DNA of 64,000 nucleotides from Erigeron canadensis (lineage: Eukaryota > Streptophyta > Magnoliopsida > Asterales > Asteraceae): NCBI RefSeq assembly GCF_010389155.1, contig NC_057768.1, positions 46,417,633-46,481,632 of the forward strand, given 5' to 3'. Below are positions 11,990-23,310 of this stretch, piece after piece. The notes under the pieces are model-generated. The model was not told the DNA's origin and did no database searches. It saw only the letters and a list, made by a program, of their open reading frames with translations. A program made the translations under genes and the position numbers. Each line of letters opens with the position of its first letter. The first letter of the stretch is position 1.

Positions 11990-13065
11990 TTGAAAGCCGA
12001 AAATAATATTCTTACCAAAATCAGTGATCTATCAATAGTCACTGCGTCGTACTATACTGTCCGGGGAAATTTGTAACATCTATTTAGAGTATAGTTAATA
12101 TGCATGGTCTCTTAAGTTAAGATTCCAATCCATTTAAGTCTAAAATGAGTTATTATGTGTTTTATTTATATACTTTTATTTATATATAAAGCATTTTTAC
12201 TACCTTATCTAAAATTTCAAACCTTTAAAGTAAGATATCATATGAGCTATAAATCAAGACTATTTATTTTCATCATACACAAAGGTCAACTTGGTCATTT
12301 AATACAACCCATGTGACATATGGTGTGTGTGCATATGAATGTGTTGGGTGTGGGGAAAAAAAAGGTGTGCATCACTAAAAAAAAAAAGTTAAAATGTTAC
12401 CATGTTAAATTTAGACAAAGAGATTGCAATTTCAATTACTGATAAGTACTAAATTTATAAATTTCTTTGGTAGTTTATTTTTTTATTGAATATAATATAT
12501 TTGTAGCTTTTCAAGTTGTCAAAGAGTACATATAGCACTTAAGTATATGTATCATTCATATCACAACCAATATATAAGCAACAAGCGTCACAATTAATAT
12601 TTAACTATGACATGTTCACCTGTTGTTATGCACCAGTATCATGTTAGTAATATCATAATGCACAAATAAAAATGCTAAGAAATTTTTTAGTTTTTTTTTT
12701 TCTCTTTAATTAGATATTTGATATTATTAAAAAGAAGTTTTGAAGTTATTGTTATGACTAATGGATGTGAAGAGATTGCTGGTGCTGGATGGTGCTCACG
12801 TGGCATTTATGTGACACACCATCTCGTGATATGATTCGTGTGCAACTTTAAGGAACCACACTAGTAAGAATTCAAAGGGAAAATACAACCACAAGTAAGT
12901 GGTTCAAGAAAATGATGTTTGCGCCAAATGAACAAACATACATGTGGGCTAGTGAGATGATAGTACCATGAATTCGGTCAAATTTCCATTCGTCAATTTT
13001 TGTTTGCCGTAAAATTCAACAAAAATCGGTTAAGTTCGTAACGTGATGGCCATTTTTTTTTAATA
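11990..13065. other. Downstream of reductase, no gene recognised
   Basis: AT-rich 3' flank. It presumably includes the untranslated tail of the reductase (several AATAAA-like stretches), but no poly-A site can be fixed. No other feature is supported. Confidence 0.45.
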
Positions 13066-13242
13066 GGAAATGATTAATCCCTATAACAAAATAACCTAAT
13101 AATCTTTCTAACTATGAGATGATGACATATGGAAAAATCAGATGTCAAGATTAGGAAAGAGAATTAGTGGATACCACATGTCACCTTCTTAATGTATTAG
13201 GAGGATTATTAGGCTATTTGGTTAGGAGAATTTATCATTTCC
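13066..13242 (+). mobile_element. 177-bp Mutator-like MITE, copy A
   Basis: The ends are inverted (GGAAATGATTAATCC at the left, the complement of GGAAATGATAAATTC at the right). A 9-bp flank TTTTTTAAT occurs on both sides. The same family occurs inverted at 13256-13432 and again at 52041-52218, with nearly identical length each time. Confidence 0.75.
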
Positions 13243-13255
13243 TTTTTTAATTTAT

Positions 13256-13432
13256 GAAAAATGATAAATCCTCCTAAAGATTAGCCTAAAAATCTCCCTA
13301 AAACTTTAAGAAGGTGACATGTGTTATCTACTAATTCTCTTTCTTAATCTAGCCTCCTAATTTTTCTACATGTCATCATCTAATAGTTAAAAGATTTTTA
13401 AGCTATTTTTTTTAAAAAGATTAATCATTTCT
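13256..13432 (-). mobile_element. 177-bp Mutator-like MITE, copy B (inverted)
   Basis: Read on the minus strand this aligns end to end with copy A at 13066-13242, including the core blocks AGATGATGACAT and GAGAATTAGT. Only 13 bp separate the two, so together they form a long imperfect hairpin with arms of about 177 bp. Confidence 0.75.
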
Positions 13433-14449
13433 CTAAATGTATACAAGTGATCACCACTTAAAAAAAGTAACACCTACTCGAAATATACAATATCAATATC
13501 TTAAACTTGAACGAGGATAAAGGCTAGAAGCCTAGAATCTCCATCACCAAAGGTTGCTAATGATTAAGGGGTCACGCAACTACTGGAAAATTTAAACGTG
13601 CTACATTATTTTGCCATAAACAAAATGAAATAAGAGTAGCCAGACATATAGAAGATAAAAGATAAGGTGGGCATACATTAATATTTATGGTAAATGAAAA
13701 GGGCACGTCCAATTCTCCAAAGACAAACAAGTGGGTGCTCCAAATCGACGAGTATCATGACTATCCTGACCTATATAATAGACCAAGTTTTCCATATCAT
13801 AGGTTTTTAAGCAAATGAGTGTTTTGTTTTTTTTTGTTTTTTTTTGTGCTCGGAGATGCACATGAGTACGCCAACGTTATCATGATCATTTTAAACTTTT
13901 TTTTGACAACCTCCAAGATTAGAATCGAAACCTCTTACAATAAAGGTTCTAAGATTGTATCATCCTGGCCTATGTATGTTATATATAACCCTTCATATAA
14001 ACTTGTTATATCATATATTCATATCAGATATGAATAACTTTATATTGGTTTATTCTAAATATATCGAAGAGCAAATTTTTGTTTTGTAGGTGGCACAGTT
14101 TACATTGGCTAAATTATTGTCAAATTAAGAAAATACAGTTAGTTATTATTGGTTTTGAGGACAATTTACAAAAATTGCTATGCTACAAAGTAAATTTATT
14201 CAACTAACTAAATTAGCCTAAAGGTAACATTAACATTATTTTATCACTACCACATTATAAAACATATTATAAAGCATTTAAGGATTGCTTCAATATTGAA
14301 ATTTAAGAATTACGTTATTATTGTTCTATTTTACTAGCTAATACATATAACTATGGTCAATTATTTTCATCTTTACATATTGAAGTAATAAATAAAAAAC
14401 ACAATTTAAATATCAGAATTATGTTATTATTGTTCTATTTTACTAGCTA
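13433..14449. other. Intergenic with local direct repeats
   Basis: No gene recognised. The open frame at 13819-14037 begins in poly-T-derived phenylalanine codons and has no family features. From about 14310 a segment is duplicated: the run ending TTCTATTTTACTAGCTAA occurs twice. A 75-bp block starting CATATAACTATGGTCAATTA (14345) recurs beyond the neighbouring Helitron. Confidence 0.45.
14343..14417 (+). repeat. Direct repeat flanking Helitron-like block, left copy
   Basis: About 75 bp that match 15568-15641 closely. The two copies bracket the Helitron-like element at 14450-15553. Confidence 0.7.
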
Positions 14450-15553
14450 ACTAGAAAATTTTGGACCCGCATTGCAGGGTCTCAATTCCTTTGTTGAAAC
14501 GGTTCGTTATTTTAGTATATATGCTGTGAATTTTCGACAGCTTAATTAGAAATAATTTTGTCATTAATATGTTTGTTTAAAAGTATGCAAGAAACCAAAA
14601 CGTAACCCGTAGTAGAAACCTGAACGGGATGTGATATGACAAAAATATTAATAAATTAATTCAGATATCAAGTGGATGCGATATAGCAAAATGCAAGTAG
14701 TGGTACGGGGTGTATCACAATAAGGTTGAAAGACAAATAAAAAGTGTGAAAAAAACAAAAGAAGTAACCCGTAATAAAAAATCCGAAAAGGAAAAACAAA
14801 ACTAAAAAAGGAAAAAGACGTGACAAAATCCGAACAGGATGCAATATGGCAAAATCCAAACTATAAGAAACGTGCGATGTGTCACTTTATAACCGATGCG
14901 ACGTGTCAAGTTTTAATAAGCATGGTTACTATTGATAAACATGCAAAAAAAAAACGAAAGAAAAAACTCAAAATGGGATCCGTAATGTCAGAATCTAAAT
15001 AGTGATGCGGGGTATATGATGAACCAATAAAAGAGATCATATAATCAAAAAAAAATATCAAAAAACCAAGAAAAAAGTAACCTTAACGAAAATAGAAATA
15101 ACAAAGGAAAATTAAAATATTGTGTAAAAGTTTCCAATATATTAATTCAGAATACAAAAGCCAAAAAACTATGATGAACACCAAGAAAAAATCCCAAACG
15201 AAATCCAAAATGGCAAAATCTAAATATTGATGGGGGGTATACGATGTACCAATAGAAAGAAAACACAAAAGCAAAAAAACTATGTAATAAACCAACAAAA
15301 ACCGAAAGAAAAATAACCTTAACGGGATCCGATATAGCAAAATCCAAAAAAACGCAGGGTATAGGTGGACCAATAGAAAGAAAACACAAAAATAAAAAAA
15401 ATTATGTAGGAAACCAAGAAAAACCGAACAAAAAATAACTTTAACAGAATCCAATATGGTAAAATTTGAGAAAAAAACGCGTAATACAGGTGGACCAATA
15501 GAACAGCGCCACGTGGCACGTGACACTGTTCATTGGCCTTGTTTTTAATGAGA
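14450..15553 (-). mobile_element. Helitron-like element with internal tandem repeats
   Basis: On the minus strand the element ends with the hairpin GACCCTGCAATGCGGGTC and CTAGT (14450-14454), followed by T. The 5' end is placed near 15553, where an A is followed by TCTCATTAAAAACAAGG, but this limit is approximate. The interior is a degenerate tandem array. Long hydrophobic open frames on the minus strand (15083-15570) are translations of this AT-rich array and are not genes. Confidence 0.6.
14620..15510. repeat. Degenerate tandem array, period about 110-120 bp
   Basis: The units share blocks resembling GGGATCCGATATGGCAAAAT, then GCGGGGTATA, GAACCAATAGAAAGAAAAC, and AAACCAAGAAAAACCGAA. At least five partial units can be followed, the clearest between 14970 and 15510. 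Divergence between units is high, so the array is old. Confidence 0.6.
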
Positions 15554-15567
15554 TTATCACAATACAA

Positions 15568-15641
15568 CACATATAACTATGGTCAATTATTTTTATTTCT
15601 ACATATTGAAGTAATAAATAAAAAACACAATTTAAATATCA
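15568..15641 (+). repeat. Direct repeat flanking Helitron-like block, right copy
   Basis: Matches 14343-14417 over about 75 bp with few changes. Confidence 0.7.
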
Positions 15642-16377
15642 AAAAGTGATAATCGTACTATATCTTTTGATATATTTACCACACTGTATTTTTTTTTATA
15701 ACCAACTATATTAGTATTTAATATATAACAGTGATAAAATTATTTATTTGTTATACGAATATGAGTTCCCTGTAAATATAATTTGTGTTGGAAAACTAAA
15801 ACCAATAGTGAAGTTGGTTGCCGCCTGTAGTCATGTACTATAGAAGATTTTTATATATTGATTTTTTTTTTTTTTTAATTCACACCTTTCAAATACTTTA
15901 ATTAATCTACTTTGGGCTGTTTTTTTTGGTGCTGTATTAGTTTAAGCTAATTGGGCTAATAAATCCAAAGAACCCAAACTAAGCTTGAAAAAGCAAAAAA
16001 GAAAAGAAAAATAGAAGCCGGGCCGATATGTTAAAATTAGACGCTCCTAAAAATCTAATTTCACTATTAATTAAAAAGAAAAAAGGAAAGGAGGAGCCGA
16101 GGAGGATTTTCAATTTAAAGTTTTACGAACACACGACATCAAATTTTTTATCCAATCAGGTTTCTCTCTATTAACCTAATTTTTATATCTTGATTTCGTT
16201 ATTGTTGTTGTCGTTAATAAAACCCTAATTAAAAACATTTATTGCTTCCCTGTTGTTAAAACTTCTGATTTTGACTGTATCTATTCGATTATTTACAGAT
16301 ACAAGGATTTGTATAACCTTGCAGTTACGTATATATAATTATAATAATAATAATAATAGCAGTAAGCATATATAGGA

Positions 16378-18890
16378 ATGGCACCAGCCTTAATCAATGC
16401 AAACCCGGTTGTATACCAAAAGAAAGAACGCCCGGCTCGAACTAAACCCGGTGATAGCGGTTTCGATGAATATGCAGCTGAACTCATTGACCAACTTGAA
16501 ATATTTGATATCCTTTTAAATCATGTTTACATTTCTTCTTTCATCATATATTTATATATACACACCATACATGCAATGCTGTTTATCAGCTACGATACGA
16601 TACAGAATGTGACTCCTTAGCGTATTGTCACATCATATTAGAGATATAAAAGATCCAGAACATCCTTATTCTTTAGAGGAGTTGAAAGTTATTACAAAGG
16701 ATGCTATTGAAGTAGATGATAAGCGTAACTATGTTCGGTAATTTTTAATTTTTTTTACCTGCTGATTTTGCTTTACGGAATTTTTAAAGTAAGTTACTTC
16801 TGTTCAGGGTCACGTTTACACCGACGCTTGAGCATTGCAGTTTGGCAATTGTTATTGGGCTTTGTTTGTGGGCTAAACTTATGCGCAGCCTGCCTTCTCG
16901 TTTTAAGGTATTGCTTCATGCAGTAATGATATCTGATTCTTAGCTCAGGAACTTTGCAAGTTGACTTACTTAGATGACTCTAGTTACAGTTTCTCGTTAA
17001 GTAACAAGTTTTTGGTTTGTAAAGTTTTTGAGACTGCATTTACTTGATTTGTAATTGTTTTGATAAATATACAAGGTACTGCTGAATACTTTGGGTTTGA
17101 TATTTGGATTTGACTTGATGCAGTAGTAGAATTCTAATCTTATGTAAACCTCTTTACTAAGCATATAGAGTTTGAAAGTTATAATGTATATTAATATGTA
17201 AGCAAACGTAGAACCAACAAGGGTTAGTGGATGTAAATAGTAAGAAGAGGTGTCAATGATTGGATTTAAGAAAGTTAAATGTAGGTAAATGGGTTTGTTT
17301 ATTTTCTTTGTGCAAATTTTGACATAAGCGAGATAAAGTAAAAATGAAATTGAGTGAGTTCTCTTGCAAGAGATGCATTGTGTATTGTTGCTATTATACG
17401 TTCAAGTGTGGTCATCGTTCAAGAGGGTATGTTTAACTATCAACCAAATATCTTAAGGAGGTAAGACCCTTTAGAATTGACAAATGAGAACATTGTGGTC
17501 TGAATTCGGTAACTTGGTATTATCATTTTGCTCAAAACAATGGCAATTTATTCGTGGGCAAGCTATTTGGATCGAATTGATAAAAGACAAAACATTATAG
17601 AGGATATGCCAAATAAGAATTGTTGCCGTTCACAATGAACATGAATAGACAGGAAATATAAGTCAGACCATATTTTCCTGATGTTTAAATGTTTCATGTA
17701 GTTTAACCTCACCCTCAAGCCCTGGAAAAAAAAGGTTTATGGGAGTTGAGCTACATAAAAAGTTGAAACGTGGACCTGAACCTGAACCTATTAATCATAT
17801 TTATAACTTTGTTAAAAGTTTGGTGGAACTGAGTTACTGTATATATAAAAGTATTTAGGTTGTACCTTCCCTGAACCTATTATTCGTCTTTTGGAGACTT
17901 AATTTACTTTTGTAATTTCTTCTATTAAGCTTTCATTGTTTCTTATATTCCAAGCCAGATTTGTTGATGATTTTCTTATTGAACTTTTAGTCTTTCTATA
18001 TATGCATGTGATGCTAAATACTAACGTTAAGAAAATATCCTTTTCTTTAGGTTGACATCAAGGTGGCTCCCGGGTCTCATGCAACTGAAGATGCAGGTCT
18101 CTTTATCCCCCCCCCCCCCCCCCCCCCCCTTCTCTGTCTCTCTCTCTCACACATACTCCACACACACGACACACAAAGGCTCTTCCATTCAAATATGTAA
18201 ATAGGAAAGGGTGGTGAAATATAGTGTTCTACTTAATTTTCGATAAAAATGTTTCTACAACTAATAAACATGGTTTCAAGTTAGTAAAATGTAATAAGAT
18301 AGACAATTATATAAGCATTTGAAAATTTGAATATACTTCTGGTATCATCCGGCCATTTGAATTATAGCAAATTTAAAGCATTTTCCAATTTTTGACCCAA
18401 TTTCACTGATGTTTCACGTGAACTGACTTGTTTCCATGCGATTTGATTATATTAAGTTTTAGAAGTAACTTACTAGTGCGAAGCTTTTGATGCCTTAGAG
18501 ACTAGAGTGGACTTTAGACCCAGCTGCTTATAGCAGAAAAAATGTTTCTTCTAGATGACTTTTGAAGCTACTGTATTTTAAAATCTTCTCCGAAAATTAT
18601 GACCATTGAAACTGAATTTCTTAATACTTCTTCCAGAATAAGTTGAAAGCCTATATGCGTAAAATTTTTACCTTTCATATTTTATTTATTTATTTTTTTT
18701 TTTTTTGCGTTTGAGGTCTTAAGTTGCATCACTATGTATTGTTTTTTGGTTATATTATATGTTTATTCTAACTCCCTTTTGGTATACAGTGAACAAGCGA
18801 TTGAATGATAAGGAACGGGTTGCTGCGGCTCTGGAAAATCCTAATCTCGTCGATGTTGTTGATAAATGCTTGTCTCCATCTTTTGAATAA
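16378..18890 (+). CDS. AE7-like: AE7/MIP18-family Fe-S assembly protein, copy A
   Basis: Five exons: 16378-16507, 16632-16737, 16808-16907, 18051-18096 and 18790-18890, giving 160 aa (Arabidopsis AE7 is of similar size). MIP18/DUF59 proteins act in the cytosolic iron-sulphur assembly targeting complex, passing clusters to cytosolic and nuclear enzymes such as DNA polymerases and helicases. Family blocks are clear: [14 protein letters not shown] near the start, [19 protein letters not shown] across the first junction, [10 protein letters not shown] with the conserved cysteine, [10 protein letters not shown], and [13 protein letters not shown] near the end. Introns 2-4 are GT-AG; intron 1 appears to be AT-AC. 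In exon 3 the usually conserved stretch reads [14 protein letters not shown], where copy B has [14 protein letters not shown]. These four changes suggest relaxed constraint, although no frame break exists. It is tandemly duplicated with 25215-30528. Confidence 0.88.
16508..16631 (+). other. Putative U12-type AT-AC intron, copy A
   Basis: The exon is cut after the first base of an aspartate codon and the intron begins ATATCCTTTT, the U12 5' splice-site consensus. It ends ...TTGTCAC. A branch-site-like CTCCTTAGC lies about 15 bases before the end. Splicing here restores EIF-D-HIRD exactly as in the family. No GT-AG pair in this interval does so. Confidence 0.8.
18104..18170 (+). repeat. Poly-C and CT/CA microsatellite in intron 4
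   Basis: An uninterrupted run of more than 20 C is followed by TCTCTG/TCTC and CACACA repeats, directly after exon 4 of AE7 copy A. It is absent at the corresponding place in copy B, so it arose after the duplication. Its length may be unreliable in the assembly. Confidence 0.85.
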
Positions 18891-19113
18891 ATGTCACACC
18901 CAATACATAGCCAATCACCTTAGACATGCCGAGGGCGTATAACCATGGTGAATGCTATCAGGACACATTTTAAGTACCTAGGATAGAAAAAGTGAGTGAG
19001 CTTATTAGTTTTTATAGAATGAGTAGTTGCCAAATATCCCTTACAGGATCTCATGAGGATGAAATAGGAGGATATAGTACTATTGTTTCATAACTATACA
19101 CCTTCAGTTTATA

Positions 19114-19565
19114 GGGTTAGTAAATTATGATCATTTGAAAAATAAAATTTGTGTGAAAACCATAAAATTGGCCAAATAAAATGTTGTGATTTTAAACTTA
19201 ACACAATGTGTTTATTATTGCTGGAAATTGTGATACGGTATGATCGAAGTCCTTAATACAACAGCTGCGTCGTTCAGGGGGCTTAGCCCTTCTCGGTCAC
19301 CGACCTCGAGACATTTATAATGGGGTTGGAAGTTGGACACACATGAATATGGTGTGGATTTGATTGACGACGATCCATAAATAGTGTGGTGGTTTGATAC
19401 GGTACTGGCGCTGCCCTTACTGTCATGGCGTTGCCGAAGGAACAGAGAGGAGAGAGATCAACTGTGTCTGGAGATGATGGAGGTGGTGGTGGTCGGCAGC
19501 TTTAAACACATTGTGTTAAATTTCAAATCATTACGGTGTGTTTGGTTAGTTTTTTGGTTCACACA
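19114..19565. mobile_element. Insertion present only downstream of AE7 copy A
   Basis: Comparison of the two tandem copies shows the sequence jumping from ...CACCTTCAGTTTA to TTCTGGAAACCG here, whereas copy B is continuous (about 30745-30765). The extra 450 bp include inverted ends near 19190 and 19530 sharing the palindrome-rich AACACAATGTGTTTA. Copy B therefore serves as the empty site. The element class is not clear. The open frame at 19384-19635 begins inside it and is not a gene. Confidence 0.55.
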
Positions 19566-20091
19566 AATTTTTATATTCTGGAAACCGTTGATGTGGATCT
19601 TTATAATTTTTTTTTTTATATTGCTGATTACTTAGGTGATGTACAACATATTTTGAGCTTTTTTTTTTTCTCGTTTGAAAGTTTTAGCTATTTTGCTTCT
19701 TTTTTTTTGTTTGTTGTTGATCTTCGCATATGAGATTTAAGTACTGGTATTTGTTTGTCCCAAAGACCCAAACCAGTCTCTTCAATTCACATATTAATGA
19801 TTAATCAACAAGTATTTTCATGAAGGTTTGGATTTAAGGAAATTTAGATTAGGTAAATATGTTGTTGTGTATTTGGGCGGACTATTATAGAGTTTTTCTC
19901 CCATTAGATTTTAGGTGAGAGGCTTTTAAGCATAAACTCGATTAAAACAACATGATCTAGGCTATCTATTATGATATTCGGTATGCACTTTCAAAAATAA
20001 AAATAAAAATGACACATATTAACCTTATTTCATCACTCTTGTATTGAAAACATTTAAACACCTATTTTAATTTAGAAAAGTTTGAATACCA

Positions 20092-21519
20092 AATTTCTCG
20101 GATCGTCCCTGTGGTTTACCCTAAACACCATGTTTCATCCTTTAGTTTTTAAAATGACATTGGTAATCCTTTATAGGTGGATAAGGTTCTGATCTAGTCC
20201 TTTAGGTTAACATCCGTTTACTAGGCTCCGTTTTCTCCCTCACGTGCATCCCACATGAGGGTATTTACGTCTTTTTAACTGAAAAGGACTAAGCTTGAAG
20301 AGTTAAATAAATAAATAAATATCTGAAAAAGCTAATAGATTCAATTAGTCCAAGAGTCAACCAAACTCCAAAACCAAACACCACCACCACTTTGATGTTA
20401 CACGTAAACACAAAAATGTGCATCCATCCAACATCCATCATCTTCTTGTTCTTTATTTTCTTTTTTTGGAAAACTTTCACCCACCAATAACAAATTTCAT
20501 CTTTTTATATACATACACAAATCTATACATATGTGTTGATCGAACCTAATAACACAACATTTTTTGACTATGTATCATCATCATGACAAAGCTTAGCCAC
20601 CACGACTTCCGACCAGATTCCGGCCAATACGATTGTTGGATCATTCTCAAATTCCGGGCAGTTGTTTGTCGGAAAAACCATTGTGGCAGCCCCCTCCCCC
20701 ATCACCGGAAAAGCACAAATAGCGGCGCCCCACCATCACAGTGCTTCCACCTCTCTCTTATCATGCATTCTCAAAACGCGAAACATATCACTTTTACTTC
20801 ACTAATTTCGGATCTAAACAAAACCCACCAACAAGAAACTTTCATTTTAGATCTATGCTTTTCAACATATATAAAATTTAGATATAGATTAGATATGGTT
20901 TTACGGCTGGTGGCAGTTGTGATTGTGACCCGAATTCACCTCCAACGTGACTGTTGGAATTTGCTTCTGCCGCTACAGCCGCCGGAGTCTGCTACTGTTA
21001 CTGCTGCCGTCAGAGTCTGCTGCCTTAATTCGTTGCTGCTTCTGTTACTACTGCTGCCGCCAGAGTTTTTCTATTGTTATCAGATATTGTCGAAGATTTG
21101 ATTTTGTTTTCTCTTGGAGTTGAGTTTGGATTTTTAAGGTGAATATGTCGAAGATCTGCTTCTCTGTGGTCTTTTGTTTGTTTCTATCCTCCTAATATAT
21201 CTGCTTTTTATTATTGATGGAAAATGACAAGGGATTTTTGATTTTTTTATTTTATTTTACTGTGTGTTTGTATTACTTATACAAGAAGGTGGAAAGAAAA
21301 GGAAGAAAAAATTTCATAAAATTATCAAGTTTAGTCCTTTAAGGGTGTAAATGACGAAAATACCCTCACTTGGGATGCATGCAATGGAGAAAACGGACGT
21401 TAACTTAAAGGACTAGATCAGAACCTTATCCACCTATAAAAGGATTACCAGTGTAATTTTAAAAACTAAAGGACGAAACGTGATGTTTAGGGTAAACCAC
21501 AGGGACGATCCAAGAAATT
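20092..21519. mobile_element. Mutator-like fold-back element with ~200-bp inverted ends
   Basis: Arms at about 20092-20300 and 21320-21519 are inverted copies, starting with AAATTTCT(C/T)GGATCGTCCC and continuing through CTGTGGTTTACCCTAAACA. Long inverted ends are typical of Mutator-like elements. The target duplication could not be fixed. The interior carries a 172-codon open frame (20583-21101) with a leucine-rich C-terminal part and CTGCTG-type repeats. I recognise no transposase in it, and it could be a captured fragment or a chance frame. Confidence 0.7.
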
Positions 21520-21834
21520 TTCTCTATATTCAAATAACAAATGAAAGACACAATTTAAATACGAGTAATACTCGTTATATATTTTGTGTTTGAAAAGTGA
21601 CAGTCATCGAAGTATAACGTAACTCTTCAAAAGTTTTGTTTTATTTTTCTGGGTCGTTGTACTACTCAATTAATTTTGAAGTAGCAATTTCGTTCTAAAA
21701 TCATTAATTAAATTTTAATAATCGTAATCGTTAATCATAGGTATTATTATTATTATAATATATATATTAAAAACAAAGTCTCGAAAAACGTGTGAAGAAT
21801 AATATATTTTTTATTTTTTTTAATTTTTTTTTAT

Positions 21835-22660
21835 TTTCACCACATAAGTTTCAATCTTTACACTTTTAGCACTAAGCTAAAATACTTTTTAGTAAATATT
21901 TTGTTCTATTTATTTTCACCACAAAACTTTCAATCTTTACACTTTTAGCACTAAACTATAATATTTTTTAGTAATAGTATACTTTTTTTTCTTTTTACTT
22001 TCACCACAGAATTTTCAATCTTTACACTTTTAGCACTAAACTATAATACTTTTTATTCTTTTTATTTTCAACACAAAACTTTCAATCTTTACACTTTTAA
22101 CACTAAACTATAATATTTTTTAGTAAACTTTGTATTCTTTTTATTTTCACCAAAATATTTTAACTCTTTACACTTTTAGCACTAAACTTTCATAGTTTTT
22201 AATTTTCTTTTATTTTAAGGTACGAGAAAGCGTGTATAGAATAATATACTTTTTATTTTATTTTTTATTTTCACCACAATAATTTTACTCTTTACACTTT
22301 TAGAACAAAACTTTTATAATTTTTAGTAAACTTTTTAATGTTTTTATTTTCACCACAATATCTTAAGTCCTTACACTTTTAATACTAAATTTTTCTACTT
22401 TTTGATAATCTTTTATTTTAACTACAACATTTTAACTTTTTACACTTTAGCAACAAACTTTTTAACACATATATTAAAAAGAAATGTACATGAAAACTTG
22501 TAAAGAATAAAAACTTTCTATTCATTTTATTTTCACCACAACATTTTAACCTCTTATACTTTTAGCACTAAATTTTTAAATTTTTTGATTTTCTTTCATT
22601 TTCACCACAACATTTAAGTCTCTTACACTTTTAGCACTAAACTTTTACGCGAACGACTTT
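21835..22660. repeat. Degenerate tandem array, unit about 70-85 bp
   Basis: The block TTTACACTTTTAGCACTAAA recurs about ten times (near 21857, 21938, 22021, 22089, 22167, 22283, 22370, 22440, 22552 and 22622), each copy followed by TTTTAGTAA and TTTTATTTTCACCACAA. Spacing is mostly 68-87 bp, with two gaps of about 115 bp where a copy has decayed or an extra segment (TACGAGAAAGCGTG...) lies. No coding potential. Confidence 0.8.
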
Positions 22661-22989
22661 CACTTTCATACAAAACTTTTACAGTTCATTTTTTAATTGA
22701 CAAATGTCAGTTTTTAATAATTTGAATAATACACGTTTTCTTCAAAAAGTTTATGGCACATTATCTCTTGAATAATACGTGTATTTTTTATTAAATCCTT
22801 AACAAATGTAATGTCTCCCCGGGGAATGCTCGGGTGACATATCTCGTTTTAGATTAAAAAATAATGACTTATTTATAAGAAACATTTTTAAAATTTTTTA
22901 ATCATATTCTCAACGATGTTTTGGCTAGATTATGATTTAGGCTTATGCTTTGTAAAAGACTTTTTAACATGGACCTAGTTAAAATAACT

Positions 22990-23310
22990 CTTACAAACAT
23001 TTTACCGGCGTAATACGACTGCAATGATGGTAGCGGCGTGTGGTATTGGCGGCGGTGGTTGGTAGTGGTGGTGGCGGTGTGGGTTATTATTGTAAAAATA
23101 ATTAATGTAAAAGGGTAGTGTAGTTATATTGGAGTTGATGGGTCTATGTTGTAAATTATTTTATTATTGGTATTATAGGTATTTTAGGTTGAGATGTTTA
23201 AATTAATCAATACTAGCATTTTACCCGTACAATGCGGCAGTGATGGTAGTAGTGGTGGTGTGGTGTTGGCGACGGTGTGGTGACGGGGGATATGTTTAAA
23301 TTAAGGGAAA
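22990..23310 (-). mobile_element. Nested Helitron-like ends
   Basis: ACTAG at 23212-23216 followed by TTTTACCCGTACAATGCGGC is a minus-strand Helitron 3' terminus (CTAGT after a decayed hairpin). A related GC-rich segment (TTACCGGCGTAATACGACTG) lies at about 23000, followed by the same GGTGGTGG-rich tract, so two related copies appear nested. The 5' ends were not located. Confidence 0.45.

Noticed and set aside
15083..15570. Three long minus-strand open frames rich in F, Y and L
   Set aside because: They are overlapping translations of an AT-rich tandem array inside a Helitron-like element and show no domain.
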